Shown here one piece after another: positions 46,045 through 53,822 of a stretch of DNA of 64,000 bases. Under the pieces are notes generated by a model that was not told the DNA's origin, made no database searches, and was given only the letters and a program-made list of their open reading frames with translations. The stretch lies in contig PNMM01000002.1 of assembly GCA_013823625.1 (NCBI GenBank), forward strand, positions 434,001 to 498,000, read 5' to 3'. This DNA comes from Microbacterium sp. (GTDB lineage Bacteria; Actinomycetota; Actinomycetes; Actinomycetales; Microbacteriaceae). How positions within the stretch are numbered: the stretch's first letter is position 1; every line of letters starts with the position of its first letter. The position numbers and the translations under genes are program-made.

Positions 46045-47703
46045 TTAGGAACGAAACCAGATCGTCGACTCTGCCGGCACGACATCGCCCGCGATCGGGG
46101 CACTGGCGAGAATGACCTCCCCCACGGGAGCAACAATCGACTCCGCGCCGAAGTTCGTGAGGCTGTTCCAGCCGTTCTCACGCCGGAACCACAGCACGTT
46201 GTCAGAGTGGTCGAGCCAGGTCAGCCCCTCGCTCGTTTGCAGTTCGCGCCGCGCGTGAAGGGCATCGCGGTACAGCTCGAGCGTTGATCCGGCCTCGCCC
46301 CGTTGGCTCTCGACTGCGAAGTCAGCAAACCAGCTGGGCATAGGCAAGTGGGCGGTCCCGGTCGTGAAACCGTAGCCCGGCGCCTCGGGCGTCCATGGCA
46401 GAGGCACTCGGGCGCCGTCGCGGCCCTTGCGGGCACCGGCATCGCGCAACCAGATCGGGTCTTGAAGTGCCTCGACGGGCAGATCAGCAACTTCGAGCAG
46501 GCCGAGTTCTTCACCCTGGTAGAGGTAGACCGAGCCCGGAAGAGCAAGGAGCAACATCGCGGCAGCGCGAGCGCGGCGGGTTGCTTGTTCGTGGTCGACC
46601 GGCGGCTCGGTTCCGTTCGTCAGGAGCCAGGTGTCGAGGTGCGTTTCGTTGGGTAAGCCGAAGCGAGTGGCGTGGCGCACAATGTCGTGGTTTGAGAGCG
46701 TCCACGTCGACGACGATTCGGTCGAGTGAGCGAGCTCAAGGCTTCGAGCGATGGTCGATCGAAACTCGTCTGCGCGCCACGGTGTGCCGAGCAGGTCAAA
46801 GTTGAAGGCCTGCCCCAGCGTGTCGGCGCGCGCGTAGTTCACGCGACGCTCGACGGGCACCATCGCCTCCGCAACAGCAACGCGGGGCGGATCGTATTCG
46901 TTGAACACAGCGCGCCACGAGCGATACACCTCGTACAGGTCGTCGCGGTCGAAGAGCGGGTGCGAGCCATCGATCGGGTAGTCCGACATGATGCCGATCG
47001 TCGGCACGGGCTTGTAGGGCTCGCTCATGTCTTTCTTGAGCGCGTGCGCGACATCGATACGGAAGCCGTCGACCCCCCGATCTGACCAAAACCGCAAGGT
47101 GCGGATGAAATCGGCCTCGACGTCAGGGTTGTCCCAGTTGAAGTCAGGTTGCTCGGGCGCGAAGAGATGCAGGTACCACTGGCCCGGTGTGCCGTCGGCA
47201 TTCGTCGTGCGCGTCCACGCCGATGGGCCAAAGTGGCTCGGCCAGTCGTTCGGGGGTAGCTCGCCGTGCTCGCCGCGACCGTCACGAAAAAGGTAACGAT
47301 CACGCTCGGGCGAGCCCTCGGGTGACGCGAGCGCAGCCTGAAACCACTCGTGTCGGTTCGAACTGTGGTTCGGAACGATGTCGACGAAGATCTTGATGCC
47401 CGCCGCGTGCAGCGACGCCACCATGTGATCGAAGTCATCGAGTGATCCGAGCCTGGGGTCGACGTTGCGATAGTCATCGACGTCATACCCCCCATCGGCC
47501 AGGGCCGAGGGGTAGAACGGGCTCAGCCACACCGCATCGACAGCGAGTTCACGCAAGTAGGGCACGCGCGAGATGATTCCGCGCACGTCGCCGAGACCGT
47601 CACCATCCGAGTCGGCGAACGACCTCGGATAGATCTGGTAGACGACGGCCTGCCGCCACCACTCTGCGTTTACGTGCTCGTCTGCGGTGTCAGTCGAACT
47701 CAC
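46045..47703 (-). CDS. GH13 alpha-glucosidase (oligo-1,6-glucosidase/alpha-glucosidase type)
   Basis: A 552-residue cytoplasmic GH13 enzyme that hydrolyses alpha-glucosidic bonds in imported di- and oligosaccharides. It starts at GTG 47703 and has VVYQIYPRSFADSDGDGLGD, the GH13_23/31-like entry. The catalytic nucleophile is Asp217 (GFRIDVAHAL), acid/base Glu279 (RVAVAEAMV) and stabiliser Asp340 (TLSNHDIVRH); the Ca/His site is in DIVPNHSSNRH. The GTG overlaps the stop of the upstream permease by 4 nt, so the enzyme is translated with its transporter. Substrate range (maltose, isomaltose, sucrose, trehalulose) cannot be fixed from sequence. Confidence 0.93.
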   Translation of the reverse strand: MSSTDTADEHVNAEWWRQAVVYQIYPRSFADSDGDGLGDVRGIISRVPYLRELAVDAVWLSPFYPSALADGGYDVDDYRNVDPRLGSLDDFDHMVASLHAAGIKIFVDIVPNHSSNRHEWFQAALASPEGSPERDRYLFRDGRGEHGELPPNDWPSHFGPSAWTRTTNADGTPGQWYLHLFAPEQPDFNWDNPDVEADFIRTLRFWSDRGVDGFRIDVAHALKKDMSEPYKPVPTIGIMSDYPIDGSHPLFDRDDLYEVYRSWRAVFNEYDPPRVAVAEAMVPVERRVNYARADTLGQAFNFDLLGTPWRADEFRSTIARSLELAHSTESSSTWTLSNHDIVRHATRFGLPNETHLDTWLLTNGTEPPVDHEQATRRARAAAMLLLALPGSVYLYQGEELGLLEVADLPVEALQDPIWLRDAGARKGRDGARVPLPWTPEAPGYGFTTGTAHLPMPSWFADFAVESQRGEAGSTLELYRDALHARRELQTSEGLTWLDHSDNVLWFRRENGWNSLTNFGAESIVAPVGEVILASAPIAGDVVPAESTIWFRS

Positions 47704-48530
47704 TTCACCGCTCCCGCGGAGATACCCGCGATGATCTGGCGCTGCATGACGAAGTAGAAGATGACGATCGGGAGGATCGAAATCACGAGGCCCGCCATCG
47801 CCAAACCGTAGTCCGACGTGTAGTTGCCATAGAAGACAAACGTGCGTAGCGGGATGGTCTTCTGCTCGTTATCGAGCAAGACCACGGAGGGCAAGAGGAA
47901 GTCGTTCCAGATCCACAGCGCATTGATGATGGCAACGGTCGCCGTCACCGGGCCGAGCATCGGGAAGATGATGCTGCGGAAGGTGCGCAACGGTGACGCT
48001 CCATCGATGCCCGCTGCTTCATCGAGCTCGTATGGAATGTTGGTGATGAAGCCGTGATAGAGGAAGGTCGAGAGCGCCACACCAAAGCCGACGTAGAAGA
48101 AGGCAATGGTGAACTGGTTGCCGGGCAGTCCGAGCCCGCGGTCACCGAAGAGACCCACGAACGGGATCATGAGCGCCTGGAACGGAACGATCATCGACGC
48201 GACCAAGACCAAGAAGGTGACGGACGAGAACTTCGTCTTCGAGCGCGCCAGGTAGTAGGCGAGCATCGACGACGTGATGATGATGGCTCCCACGCTCAAC
48301 ACCGTGATGATGAGCGAGTTGCCGAGGGCCTGCCAGTAGTCCATGCGGTCAATGGCCTCAGCGAAGTTGTCCCAGCGCCACTCGGTGGGCCAGGCGAGGG
48401 GCTCGTTGCGAACCTCGCGCTTGTCTTTCACCGAGTTCAGCAACACCATCACGAACGGGAAGGCGTAAAGAACGGCGAGCACGCTCGCGAAAATGAAGAA
48501 GAAGATATTGATGCGGCGTGCGCGCTTCAT
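47700..48530 (-). CDS. Carbohydrate ABC transporter permease (MalG-like)
   Basis: A 276-residue inner-membrane permease with six predicted helices. The EAA loop that docks the ATPase is ELDEAAGIDGASPLRTFRSI. N-terminal RRINIFFFIFASVLAVLYAF is the first helix, and the C-terminus ends MQRQIIAGISAGAVK, as usual in MalG-type subunits. Its ATG overlaps the stop of the MalF-like gene (ATGA). No ATP-binding subunit is encoded in the operon; such actinobacterial importers commonly share one MsiK-type ATPase encoded elsewhere. Confidence 0.93.
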   Translation of the reverse strand: MKRARRINIFFFIFASVLAVLYAFPFVMVLLNSVKDKREVRNEPLAWPTEWRWDNFAEAIDRMDYWQALGNSLIITVLSVGAIIITSSMLAYYLARSKTKFSSVTFLVLVASMIVPFQALMIPFVGLFGDRGLGLPGNQFTIAFFYVGFGVALSTFLYHGFITNIPYELDEAAGIDGASPLRTFRSIIFPMLGPVTATVAIINALWIWNDFLLPSVVLLDNEQKTIPLRTFVFYGNYTSDYGLAMAGLVISILPIVIFYFVMQRQIIAGISAGAVK

Positions 48531-49399
48531 CGCTGAACCTCATAACGCTTGGAGATGGCGACCTGGGCAAGCGCCGCAATCGCAATGACAACGAACATCA
48601 GCACGGCTTGCGTTTGCCCTGAGGCGAAGTTGCCGAAGCTGAATGCTTCACGGAAGACCTGCAGCGAGATCAGCTCGGTCGTACCGTATGGGTTGCCTCC
48701 CGTGAGCGAGAGGTTGAGGTCGTAGGCCATGAAGGCGTTACGCATCGTGAGGAACAGCGAGATCGTAAACGCCTGCGCCATGAGCGGCATTTTGATCAAG
48801 AAGAGTCGTTGCACAGCGTTCGTGCCATCGATAAGGGAGGCTTCGAGTGCCTCTTGCTCGATGCTCATGAGAGCCGTGATGTAGATGATCATCATGTAGC
48901 CCGACATCTGCCAGACGGTGACGATGACCATCGCCCAGAATGCCGTCGTGGTGTCGAGCAGCCAGTTCTCCTCGAATACGGGGATGCCCGTGGCTTCAGC
49001 GAGAACCGGGAAGGCTTGACCAAACAAGAACTGCCAGATCAGGCCAAGGATGACCCCACCGATGAGGTTGGGCAGGAAGAAGGCGGTGCGCAGGCCGTTG
49101 ACCCCGCGCAGCGGCATGGTCACGAGCAGCGCGAGAACGAAGCCAACCACGTTGACGAGAACAAGCGACGCGGCGACGTAGGCGAGGGTCAGACCCATCG
49201 ATTGCCAGAAGTCGTCGTTCTGGAACGCAGCGATGTAGTTGTCGAACCCGACGAACTTTGTGATGTCAAAGCCGTTCCAGTCGGTGAAGGTGAAGTACAC
49301 CCCTCGCCCGAACGGTACGACCAGCACCAGGATGAAGATCGACAGCGGCAGCAGTGCGAAGACCGCAAATCGCTGGATCTCTTGCCTACGAGTTCTCAT
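48527..49399 (-). CDS. Carbohydrate ABC transporter permease (MalF-like)
   Basis: A 290-residue permease with six helices. The EAA loop is EQEALEASLIDGTNAVQRLF followed by LIKMPLMAQ, and the N-terminus MRTRRQEIQRFAVFALLPLS is typical. The ATG at 49399 is chosen; a TTG four codons upstream is too close to the AGG sequence. It lies downstream of the binding-protein gene across a long stem-loop at 49443-49476 and upstream of the MalG-like gene with a 4-nt overlap. Confidence 0.92.
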   Translation of the reverse strand: MRTRRQEIQRFAVFALLPLSIFILVLVVPFGRGVYFTFTDWNGFDITKFVGFDNYIAAFQNDDFWQSMGLTLAYVAASLVLVNVVGFVLALLVTMPLRGVNGLRTAFFLPNLIGGVILGLIWQFLFGQAFPVLAEATGIPVFEENWLLDTTTAFWAMVIVTVWQMSGYMMIIYITALMSIEQEALEASLIDGTNAVQRLFLIKMPLMAQAFTISLFLTMRNAFMAYDLNLSLTGGNPYGTTELISLQVFREAFSFGNFASGQTQAVLMFVVIAIAALAQVAISKRYEVQR

Positions 49400-49442
49400 G
49401 TGATTGTCCAAACCTCATTGTCTGACGGGCCCTATTCCATAA

Positions 49443-49476
49443 CGGGTTGCCCGGGGCAAGCGCCCCGGGCAACCCG
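49443..49476 (-). promoter_or_regulatory. Long intercistronic stem-loop between binding protein and permease genes
   Basis: A perfect 15-bp stem: arms CGGGTTGCCCGGGGC and GCCCCGGGCAACCCG with a 4-nt loop. No T-run follows. Such hairpins after the binding-protein gene often stop part of transcription or protect upstream mRNA, giving much more binding protein than permease. Confidence 0.7.
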
Positions 49477-49523
49477 GTTAGTGGTGACGGCGGTATCAGT
49501 CTGCGACTGATTTCGCCTTTGTG

Positions 49524-50840
49524 CTACTCAGCCCAGGCGGCCTCGAGCTCGGCCGCGAAGGTTGCGCGGTCGCTCACGCCGTCGTAGTACTTCTGAGCGG
49601 CGGCGCCGTACGCCTCCTGCAGGCCAGCCGGGTAGGCGCTGTTGACCCACTGCAGCGTCTTGCCAGCAGCGATGTAGTCAGCGATCTCCGAGGCCATGAA
49701 GGTGGTCGGCGACACGGTGAAGCCGTCGTAGACCGGAATGAAGTTCATTCCACCGTCTTCGACCGGACCCGACCAGTACGCCTGGCCCTCGGGCGTGGTG
49801 ATGAACCACGTGAGGACGGCGATAGCCGCTTCCTGCTGCTCGGCCGAAGCCTGCTCAGCGTCGATCATGGCGTAGAACGGAACGCCGACCGAGATCGAGT
49901 CGTTGCCGTAGGTGCCGGCCTCGTCGCTGATCGGAACAGGCATCACGCCGAACTCGCCGTCAGGCGTGGCGGTGAGGAGGTTCGGCTCGGCCCAGTTGCC
50001 CATGAACCAGAAACCAGTGTCACCAACAGCGAGGTTCTCGACACCGAGGTCGTAGTCGGTGTCAGCGATGCTCGCGGTGTCGATGGTGTTGGCCTTGAGC
50101 AGGTCGAACGTGTCGAGCCAGTTCTCGAACACGGGGTCCGAGAGCAGGTCCTTCTCGCCGGCCTTGAGCTCGTCGAGAACCGCGAGGCGGCCTTCGATGT
50201 CCTCAGCCGCGTTGGCGTGGTAGATGTTCGTGAAGTGGGCACCAAGCGACCACCACAGTCCCGAGAAGTGCACGGGCGAAACACCCGACTCGGAGATTGC
50301 GCCAAACGCGTCAGCCAGTTCGCTGCGGGTCGTGATCGAGGCGACGTCGACACCAGCGGCGTCGAGGACAGCCTTGTTGTAGAGCAGACCGAAGGCCTCA
50401 GCCGTGATCGGGATACCCGCGACCTTGCCATCGATCGTCGCGACGTCGAGCGTGCCAGGAGCGGCAAGCTCGGCGAGCGGCTGGCCCGACCAGTCGAGCA
50501 CGCGGGGAGCCATGTCGGGGATCTCCTGCAGCGCGGTCATGATCGTGGGCGCCTTGCCGGCCTCGTAGAGGGGCGTGACGGTCTGGAGGAAGGGCACGTC
50601 TTGCGGCGACTCGAGGATCTCGACGGCGACACAGTCGGTGTTCGTCGCGTTGTACTCCTCGATGGCGGCCTTGAACTGGTCCTGGATCTCAACCTTGATG
50701 GTTCCGAGCCAAGTGATCTCCGTCACTTCGGCACAGTCGCTGCCTTCGGTGCCCGTACCGGCGGCACAGCCGGTGAAGAGCAGGGTTGCAGCAACCGCGA
50801 TACCCGCGGCCGACGCAACCTTTCGGCGAATAACTGCCAT
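49524..50840 (-). CDS. Carbohydrate ABC transporter substrate-binding lipoprotein
   Basis: A 438-residue extracellular sugar-binding lipoprotein (family 1 solute-binding protein). The signal peptide runs to lipobox LLFTGC with Cys25, then ITWLGTIKVEIQDQFKAAIE. The ligand-binding region has FGLLYNKAVLDAAGVD, NIYHANAAED and TGFWFMGNWAEPN. ATG at 50840 is preferred because AGGA lies 8 nt upstream; ATG at 50846 is too close to it. First gene of the alpha-glucoside operon: binding protein, MalF, MalG, GH13. Its promoter carries a LacI-type operator. Confidence 0.92.
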   Translation of the reverse strand: MAVIRRKVASAAGIAVAATLLFTGCAAGTGTEGSDCAEVTEITWLGTIKVEIQDQFKAAIEEYNATNTDCVAVEILESPQDVPFLQTVTPLYEAGKAPTIMTALQEIPDMAPRVLDWSGQPLAELAAPGTLDVATIDGKVAGIPITAEAFGLLYNKAVLDAAGVDVASITTRSELADAFGAISESGVSPVHFSGLWWSLGAHFTNIYHANAAEDIEGRLAVLDELKAGEKDLLSDPVFENWLDTFDLLKANTIDTASIADTDYDLGVENLAVGDTGFWFMGNWAEPNLLTATPDGEFGVMPVPISDEAGTYGNDSISVGVPFYAMIDAEQASAEQQEAAIAVLTWFITTPEGQAYWSGPVEDGGMNFIPVYDGFTVSPTTFMASEIADYIAAGKTLQWVNSAYPAGLQEAYGAAAQKYYDGVSDRATFAAELEAAWAE

Positions 50841-50900
50841 AGTCATTTTCCTTTCATGGGCAGGAGCGTGTGCTCCCGGTGCTGGGGTCAAGCAATGGAG

Positions 50901-50926
50901 ACGTTAGACCCAGTGCAACCGGTTGC
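50901..50926 (-). promoter_or_regulatory. -10 element and LacI-type operator of the alpha-glucoside ABC operon
   Basis: GCAACCGGTTGC (50915-50926) is a perfect 12-bp palindrome with the central CG and the arms typical of LacI-family operators. TAACGT (50901-50906) is a good minus-strand -10, 8 bp downstream of the operator, and no good -35 is seen because the operator occupies the spacer. The site would let the LacI regulator block transcription of the binding-protein gene. Confidence 0.6.
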
Positions 50927-51116
50927 GCTAGCACCCTTTTGGTCACAATTGCGTTACGAGCCCCATTGTTGGCGTCTCCTGATCACTCGCCGGGAGCTGG
51001 CTCGGCAAGGCAAGCGCGGGGCCTTGTGCTCCGCCGGCTCGCCGGTGTGCCCTCTGACCAGGGTTTTTCTTCGTGAAGTTCTATGAAACGGACCGAGTCG
51101 AGAATCTCTGAAAAAT

Positions 51117-51154
51117 AACGGATTGATAACTAGACACTGTTACCTTTCCGTTAT
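51117..51154. promoter_or_regulatory. Imperfect 38-bp palindrome
   Basis: Arms TAACGGATTGATAAC (51117-51131) and GTTACCTTTCCGTTA (51140-51154) pair at 12 of 15 positions across an 8-nt centre. It covers the -35 and spacer of the plus-strand promoter at 51132-51160, so it may be an operator. Confidence 0.5.
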
Positions 51155-51160
51155 AGATTG
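51132..51160 (+). promoter_or_regulatory. Predicted promoter upstream of the candidate small RNA
   Basis: TAGACA (51132-51137) and TAGATT (51155-51160) are 17 bp apart. The -10 has the TAnnnT form; transcription would begin near 51167. Confidence 0.5.
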
Positions 51161-51166
51161 AACACG

Positions 51167-51265
51167 CGTCGATCGTTTGCTGTGGCGAAAGATGCGGAAT
51201 GTGATTGCAGGAAACTCTTGGTGCAAGGGAAGAGGGCCGGTCGCCCGCCTCGGCGACCGGCCCTT
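51167..51265 (+). ncRNA. Candidate small RNA of about 100 nt
   Basis: Defined by a promoter-like pair upstream and a 12-13 bp GC hairpin at the end, with no plausible coding frame between. No known RNA family is recognised. It could also be only the 5' part of a MarR transcript, but MarR has its own -10 next to its start codon. Confidence 0.35.
51233..51264 (+). terminator. Hairpin terminator in the MarR-ABC intergenic region
   Basis: Stem AGGGCCGGTCGCC / GGCGACCGGCCCT with a CGCCTC loop, followed by TCGCAT. Strong, isolated and not next to any gene end, so it most likely ends a non-coding transcript. Confidence 0.55.
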
Positions 51266-51337
51266 CGCATGCCCCGGCGCCGTGCCGCGATGGCGCGCTA
51301 GCCGTCTGGGTCTCATGCTCGCGCATAGAGTTGACGC

Positions 51338-51766
51338 ATGACAGAGAAGGCCGCTGCGATCGCCGCCTGGGAGTCGCTGTTTCGCGCCCAAGTCTCGGTC
51401 CTGCGGCAGCTGACCGCAGAGTTTCCGACGAGCGAGATCTCGTTCACCGAATACGACGTGCTGTTCAACCTCTCGAAAGCGCCCGACCGCCGGTTGCGCA
51501 TCCGTGATCTCATCCCGCACTTGCTGCTGAGTCAGCCCAGCGTCAGCCGCCTCATCGACCGCCTCGCGGCGCGCGGCTTCGTCGACAAACTGCCCGACGC
51601 CACCGACGCGCGCGGCACGATCGTCGCCCTGCGCCCCGAGGGTTACGAGCTCTTCAAGCGCGTCGCCGTGAGCCACGCCGACGCTATTGCGCGGCGGGTT
51701 GGCTCACGGCTCGACGCGGATGAACTGCGCCAGCTCACTGAGCTGTGCCTGCGACTGCGCGACTAG
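51338..51766 (+). CDS. MarR-family transcriptional regulator
   Basis: A 142-residue winged-helix regulator. The DNA-binding part is LLLSQPSVSRLIDRLAARGF followed by the wing VDKLPDATDARGTIVALRPE; helical dimer arms are at both ends. TAGAGT at 51326-51331 lies 6 nt before the ATG with no ribosome-binding site, a clear leaderless start. It is upstream of the photolyase gene with a separate promoter, and no obvious target is marked; effector unknown. Confidence 0.9.
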   Translation: MTEKAAAIAAWESLFRAQVSVLRQLTAEFPTSEISFTEYDVLFNLSKAPDRRLRIRDLIPHLLLSQPSVSRLIDRLAARGFVDKLPDATDARGTIVALRPEGYELFKRVAVSHADAIARRVGSRLDADELRQLTELCLRLRD

Positions 51767-51821
51767 GTTGGGCCGAATCCGCCCTCACGTGTGTTTCAGC
51801 AGGCGCGGCTAGCCTCGCGGT

Positions 51822-53192
51822 ATGGCTTCCTCCCCCACGATCGTCTGGCTGCGTGACGACCTGCGTGTGGCCGACAATCCGGCACTCACGGCCGCGGTCG
51901 AACGAGGAGCGCCCGTGGTGGTCGTGTACCTGCTCGACGAGCAGTCGCCCGGGGCGCGTCCACTCGGTGGGGCGAGCCGATGGTGGTTGCACCACAGCCT
52001 TGCCTCGCTGGGTCGTGGCCTGGAGGCGATCGGCGCGACGCTGACGCTGCGGCGCGGCGTAGCATCCGTCGTCATTCCCGGCCTTGCCGCCGAGACCGGT
52101 GCGGGTGCCGTCTACTGGAACCGCCGCTACGGCGCGCTGCGCGACGTGGATGCCGCTCTCAAGTCGCGCTTGAGTGCCGACGGCCTCGAGGTCACGAGCT
52201 TCAGTGCATCGTTGCTGTTCGAGCCGTGGGCGATCACGACGGGAGCGGGCGACCCGTACCGCGTCTTCACGCCCTTCTGGCGGGCGTGCCTGGCAGCCGG
52301 CGAGCCCCGATCACCGTTGGGGGCACCGACGTCGATGACGGGGGTCGTGGTCGACAGCGACGAACTCGACTCGTGGAAATTGCTGCCCACCCGCCCGGAT
52401 TGGGCCGAGGGCCTGCGTGCGGCGTGGACGCCCGGAGAACACGGCGCACACGATCGCCTCGAGCACTTCGTGAACAACGGCCTCGCGCTCTACCACCGAC
52501 GAGACGAGCCGAGTCTCGAGGCCACCAGTCGCCTCAGCCCTCACCTGAGATTCGGAGAGATCAGCCCTCATCAGGTGTGGTCACGGGTGCAAGACGGGCT
52601 CACTCCCGAGGCCGCGGCGAATCGTGCGAAGTTTCTCAGCGAAATCGGCTGGCGCGAGTTTTCCTACAGCATCCTGTTTCACCTTCCGCAGCTCGCGACC
52701 ACCAATGTGCGGCGCGACTTCGATGCGTTTCCGTGGCAGGCTCCCGACCCTGCAGCTCTCGCGGCGTGGCAGCAGGGTCGCACGGGCATCCCGATTGTCG
52801 ACGCCGGCATGCGCCAATTGTGGACGAGCGGGTGGATGCACAATCGCGTGCGCATGATCGTGGCCTCGCTGCTCACCAAGAACATGCTCGTCGACTGGCG
52901 CGTGGGCGAAGCGTGGTTCTGGGACACCCTCGTCGACGCCGACGAGGCGAGCAATGCGGCGAGCTGGCAATGGGTGGCGGGGTCGGGGGCGGATGCCGCA
53001 CCCTACTTCCGCGTCTTCAATCCTGTTCTGCAGGCCGAGCGGTTCGACCCCGACCGCACGTACATCCAGCAGTGGGTGCCTGACGTCGATGAGCCGGAGT
53101 ACCCAGCGCCGATCGTCGATCTCGCCCACTCTCGGCTCGCGGCTCTCGCCGCCTATGAGGCAGTCAAGGCGGCAAAGGCCGTCTCGCGCTGA
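51822..53192 (+). CDS. phr: Deoxyribodipyrimidine photolyase
   Basis: A 456-residue class I CPD photolyase that uses blue light and FADH- to reverse UV-made pyrimidine dimers. The N-terminal antenna domain begins TIVWLRDDLRVADNPALTAA. The FAD domain has SEIGWREFSYSILFH, the substrate/FAD core WQQGRTGIPIVDAGMRQLWT, MHNRVRMIVASLLTKNMLVD and FWDTLVDADEASNAASWQWV. TAGCCT at 51810-51815 ends 6 nt before the ATG, so it is leaderless. The presence of a photolyase suggests a sunlit habitat. Confidence 0.95.
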   Translation: MASSPTIVWLRDDLRVADNPALTAAVERGAPVVVVYLLDEQSPGARPLGGASRWWLHHSLASLGRGLEAIGATLTLRRGVASVVIPGLAAETGAGAVYWNRRYGALRDVDAALKSRLSADGLEVTSFSASLLFEPWAITTGAGDPYRVFTPFWRACLAAGEPRSPLGAPTSMTGVVVDSDELDSWKLLPTRPDWAEGLRAAWTPGEHGAHDRLEHFVNNGLALYHRRDEPSLEATSRLSPHLRFGEISPHQVWSRVQDGLTPEAAANRAKFLSEIGWREFSYSILFHLPQLATTNVRRDFDAFPWQAPDPAALAAWQQGRTGIPIVDAGMRQLWTSGWMHNRVRMIVASLLTKNMLVDWRVGEAWFWDTLVDADEASNAASWQWVAGSGADAAPYFRVFNPVLQAERFDPDRTYIQQWVPDVDEPEYPAPIVDLAHSRLAALAAYEAVKAAKAVSR

Positions 53193-53209
53193 CGCAACCG
53201 TGGTGCCAA

Positions 53210-53227
53210 GATGAGAACCCTCTCATC
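53210..53227. repeat. Inverted repeat after the photolyase gene
   Basis: Perfect 7-bp arms GATGAGA / TCTCATC with a 4-nt loop, 18 bp after the phr stop. Possible weak terminator; it could also belong to the promoter region of the next gene. Confidence 0.4.
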
Positions 53228-53326
53228 TGATCCTTCTGGTGGTCTCATTCAGCGGCAGCAGTCTGTAGTCATCACCGAGCACGGATGCGAACCCGCACCG
53301 GCTCCCTCAGCTCGAAAGGATTCACC

Positions 53327-53749
53327 ATGGACGCAAAGAACTGGATCGCCATCGGCGCCGCCTCGGCCCTCGGACTCGGCGTCATGGCCGCCGGAGCCGT
53401 CTCGACCGCGAGCGCCCTGCCGCTCGTCGCTGGCGTGACCAACCTCGAGGTTCCCGGCATCACGGTCACCGACGACTCGAAGGGTTCGGCGAGCGAGATT
53501 GACTTCTCGGTCACGACCAACAGCGTCGTCGGCCCCGACGACACCGCGAGCCCGAACCCCACCTCGAGCGCGAGCCCTGACGACAGCGCAAGCCCCAGCC
53601 CGAACCCGACCTCGAGCTCAAGCCCCGACTCGTCGCCGTCGCCGGTCACCCCGCCGTCGCCCGTCAGCCCCGCGTCGCCCGCCTCGGTCGACAGCCCCGA
53701 CGACTCGGACGACGACTCCGACGACGACTCGGACGACTCGGAGGACTAA
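53327..53749 (+). CDS. Secreted Ser/Pro-rich protein with acidic Asp/Ser tail
   Basis: A 140-residue exported protein. The N-terminus MDAKNWIAIGAASALGLGVM runs into a signal-type segment ending ASA at about residue 31. After a short folded-looking part to about residue 70 there is a Ser/Pro-rich region (repeats of ASPNPTSSASP type) and then a tail of Asp/Ser (DDSDDDSDDDSDDSED). The tail resembles calcium-binding or biomineral-type acidic repeats. No known family. GAAAGGA lies 6 nt before the ATG, and a 21-bp terminator follows, so it is a single-gene unit. Confidence 0.8.
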   Translation: MDAKNWIAIGAASALGLGVMAAGAVSTASALPLVAGVTNLEVPGITVTDDSKGSASEIDFSVTTNSVVGPDDTASPNPTSSASPDDSASPSPNPTSSSSPDSSPSPVTPPSPVSPASPASVDSPDDSDDDSDDDSDDSED

Positions 53750-53757
53750 GCCTCATC

Positions 53758-53807
53758 ACGACGAAACGCGCCCCGCTCATCACTTCGAGCGGGGCGCGTT
53801 TCGTCGT
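53758..53807 (+). terminator. Exceptionally long terminator hairpin
   Basis: Perfect 21-bp arms beginning ACGACGAAACGCGCCCCGCT and ending with the exact complement, with an 8-nt loop. It follows the acidic secreted protein gene by 8 nt and lies just before the EamA gene. A- and T-rich ends of the stem allow it to act on either strand. Confidence 0.85.
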
Positions 53808-53822
53808 GGGCGGGGGTGTGCG

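Larger units (their letters stand above)
50841..51337. other. Intergenic region with operator, palindrome and candidate small RNA
   Basis: About 500 bp without a credible protein gene. It holds the promoter and LacI-type operator of the ABC operon (50901-50926), a diverged palindrome (51117-51154) over a plus-strand promoter (51132-51160), and an isolated strong hairpin terminator (51233-51264). Short open frames on both strands have no ribosome-binding site and no recognisable product. Confidence 0.6.

Noticed and set aside
51081-51326. Minus-strand frame of 81 codons in the large intergenic region
   Set aside because: No family, no ribosome-binding site, and it runs through the palindrome and the terminator hairpin.
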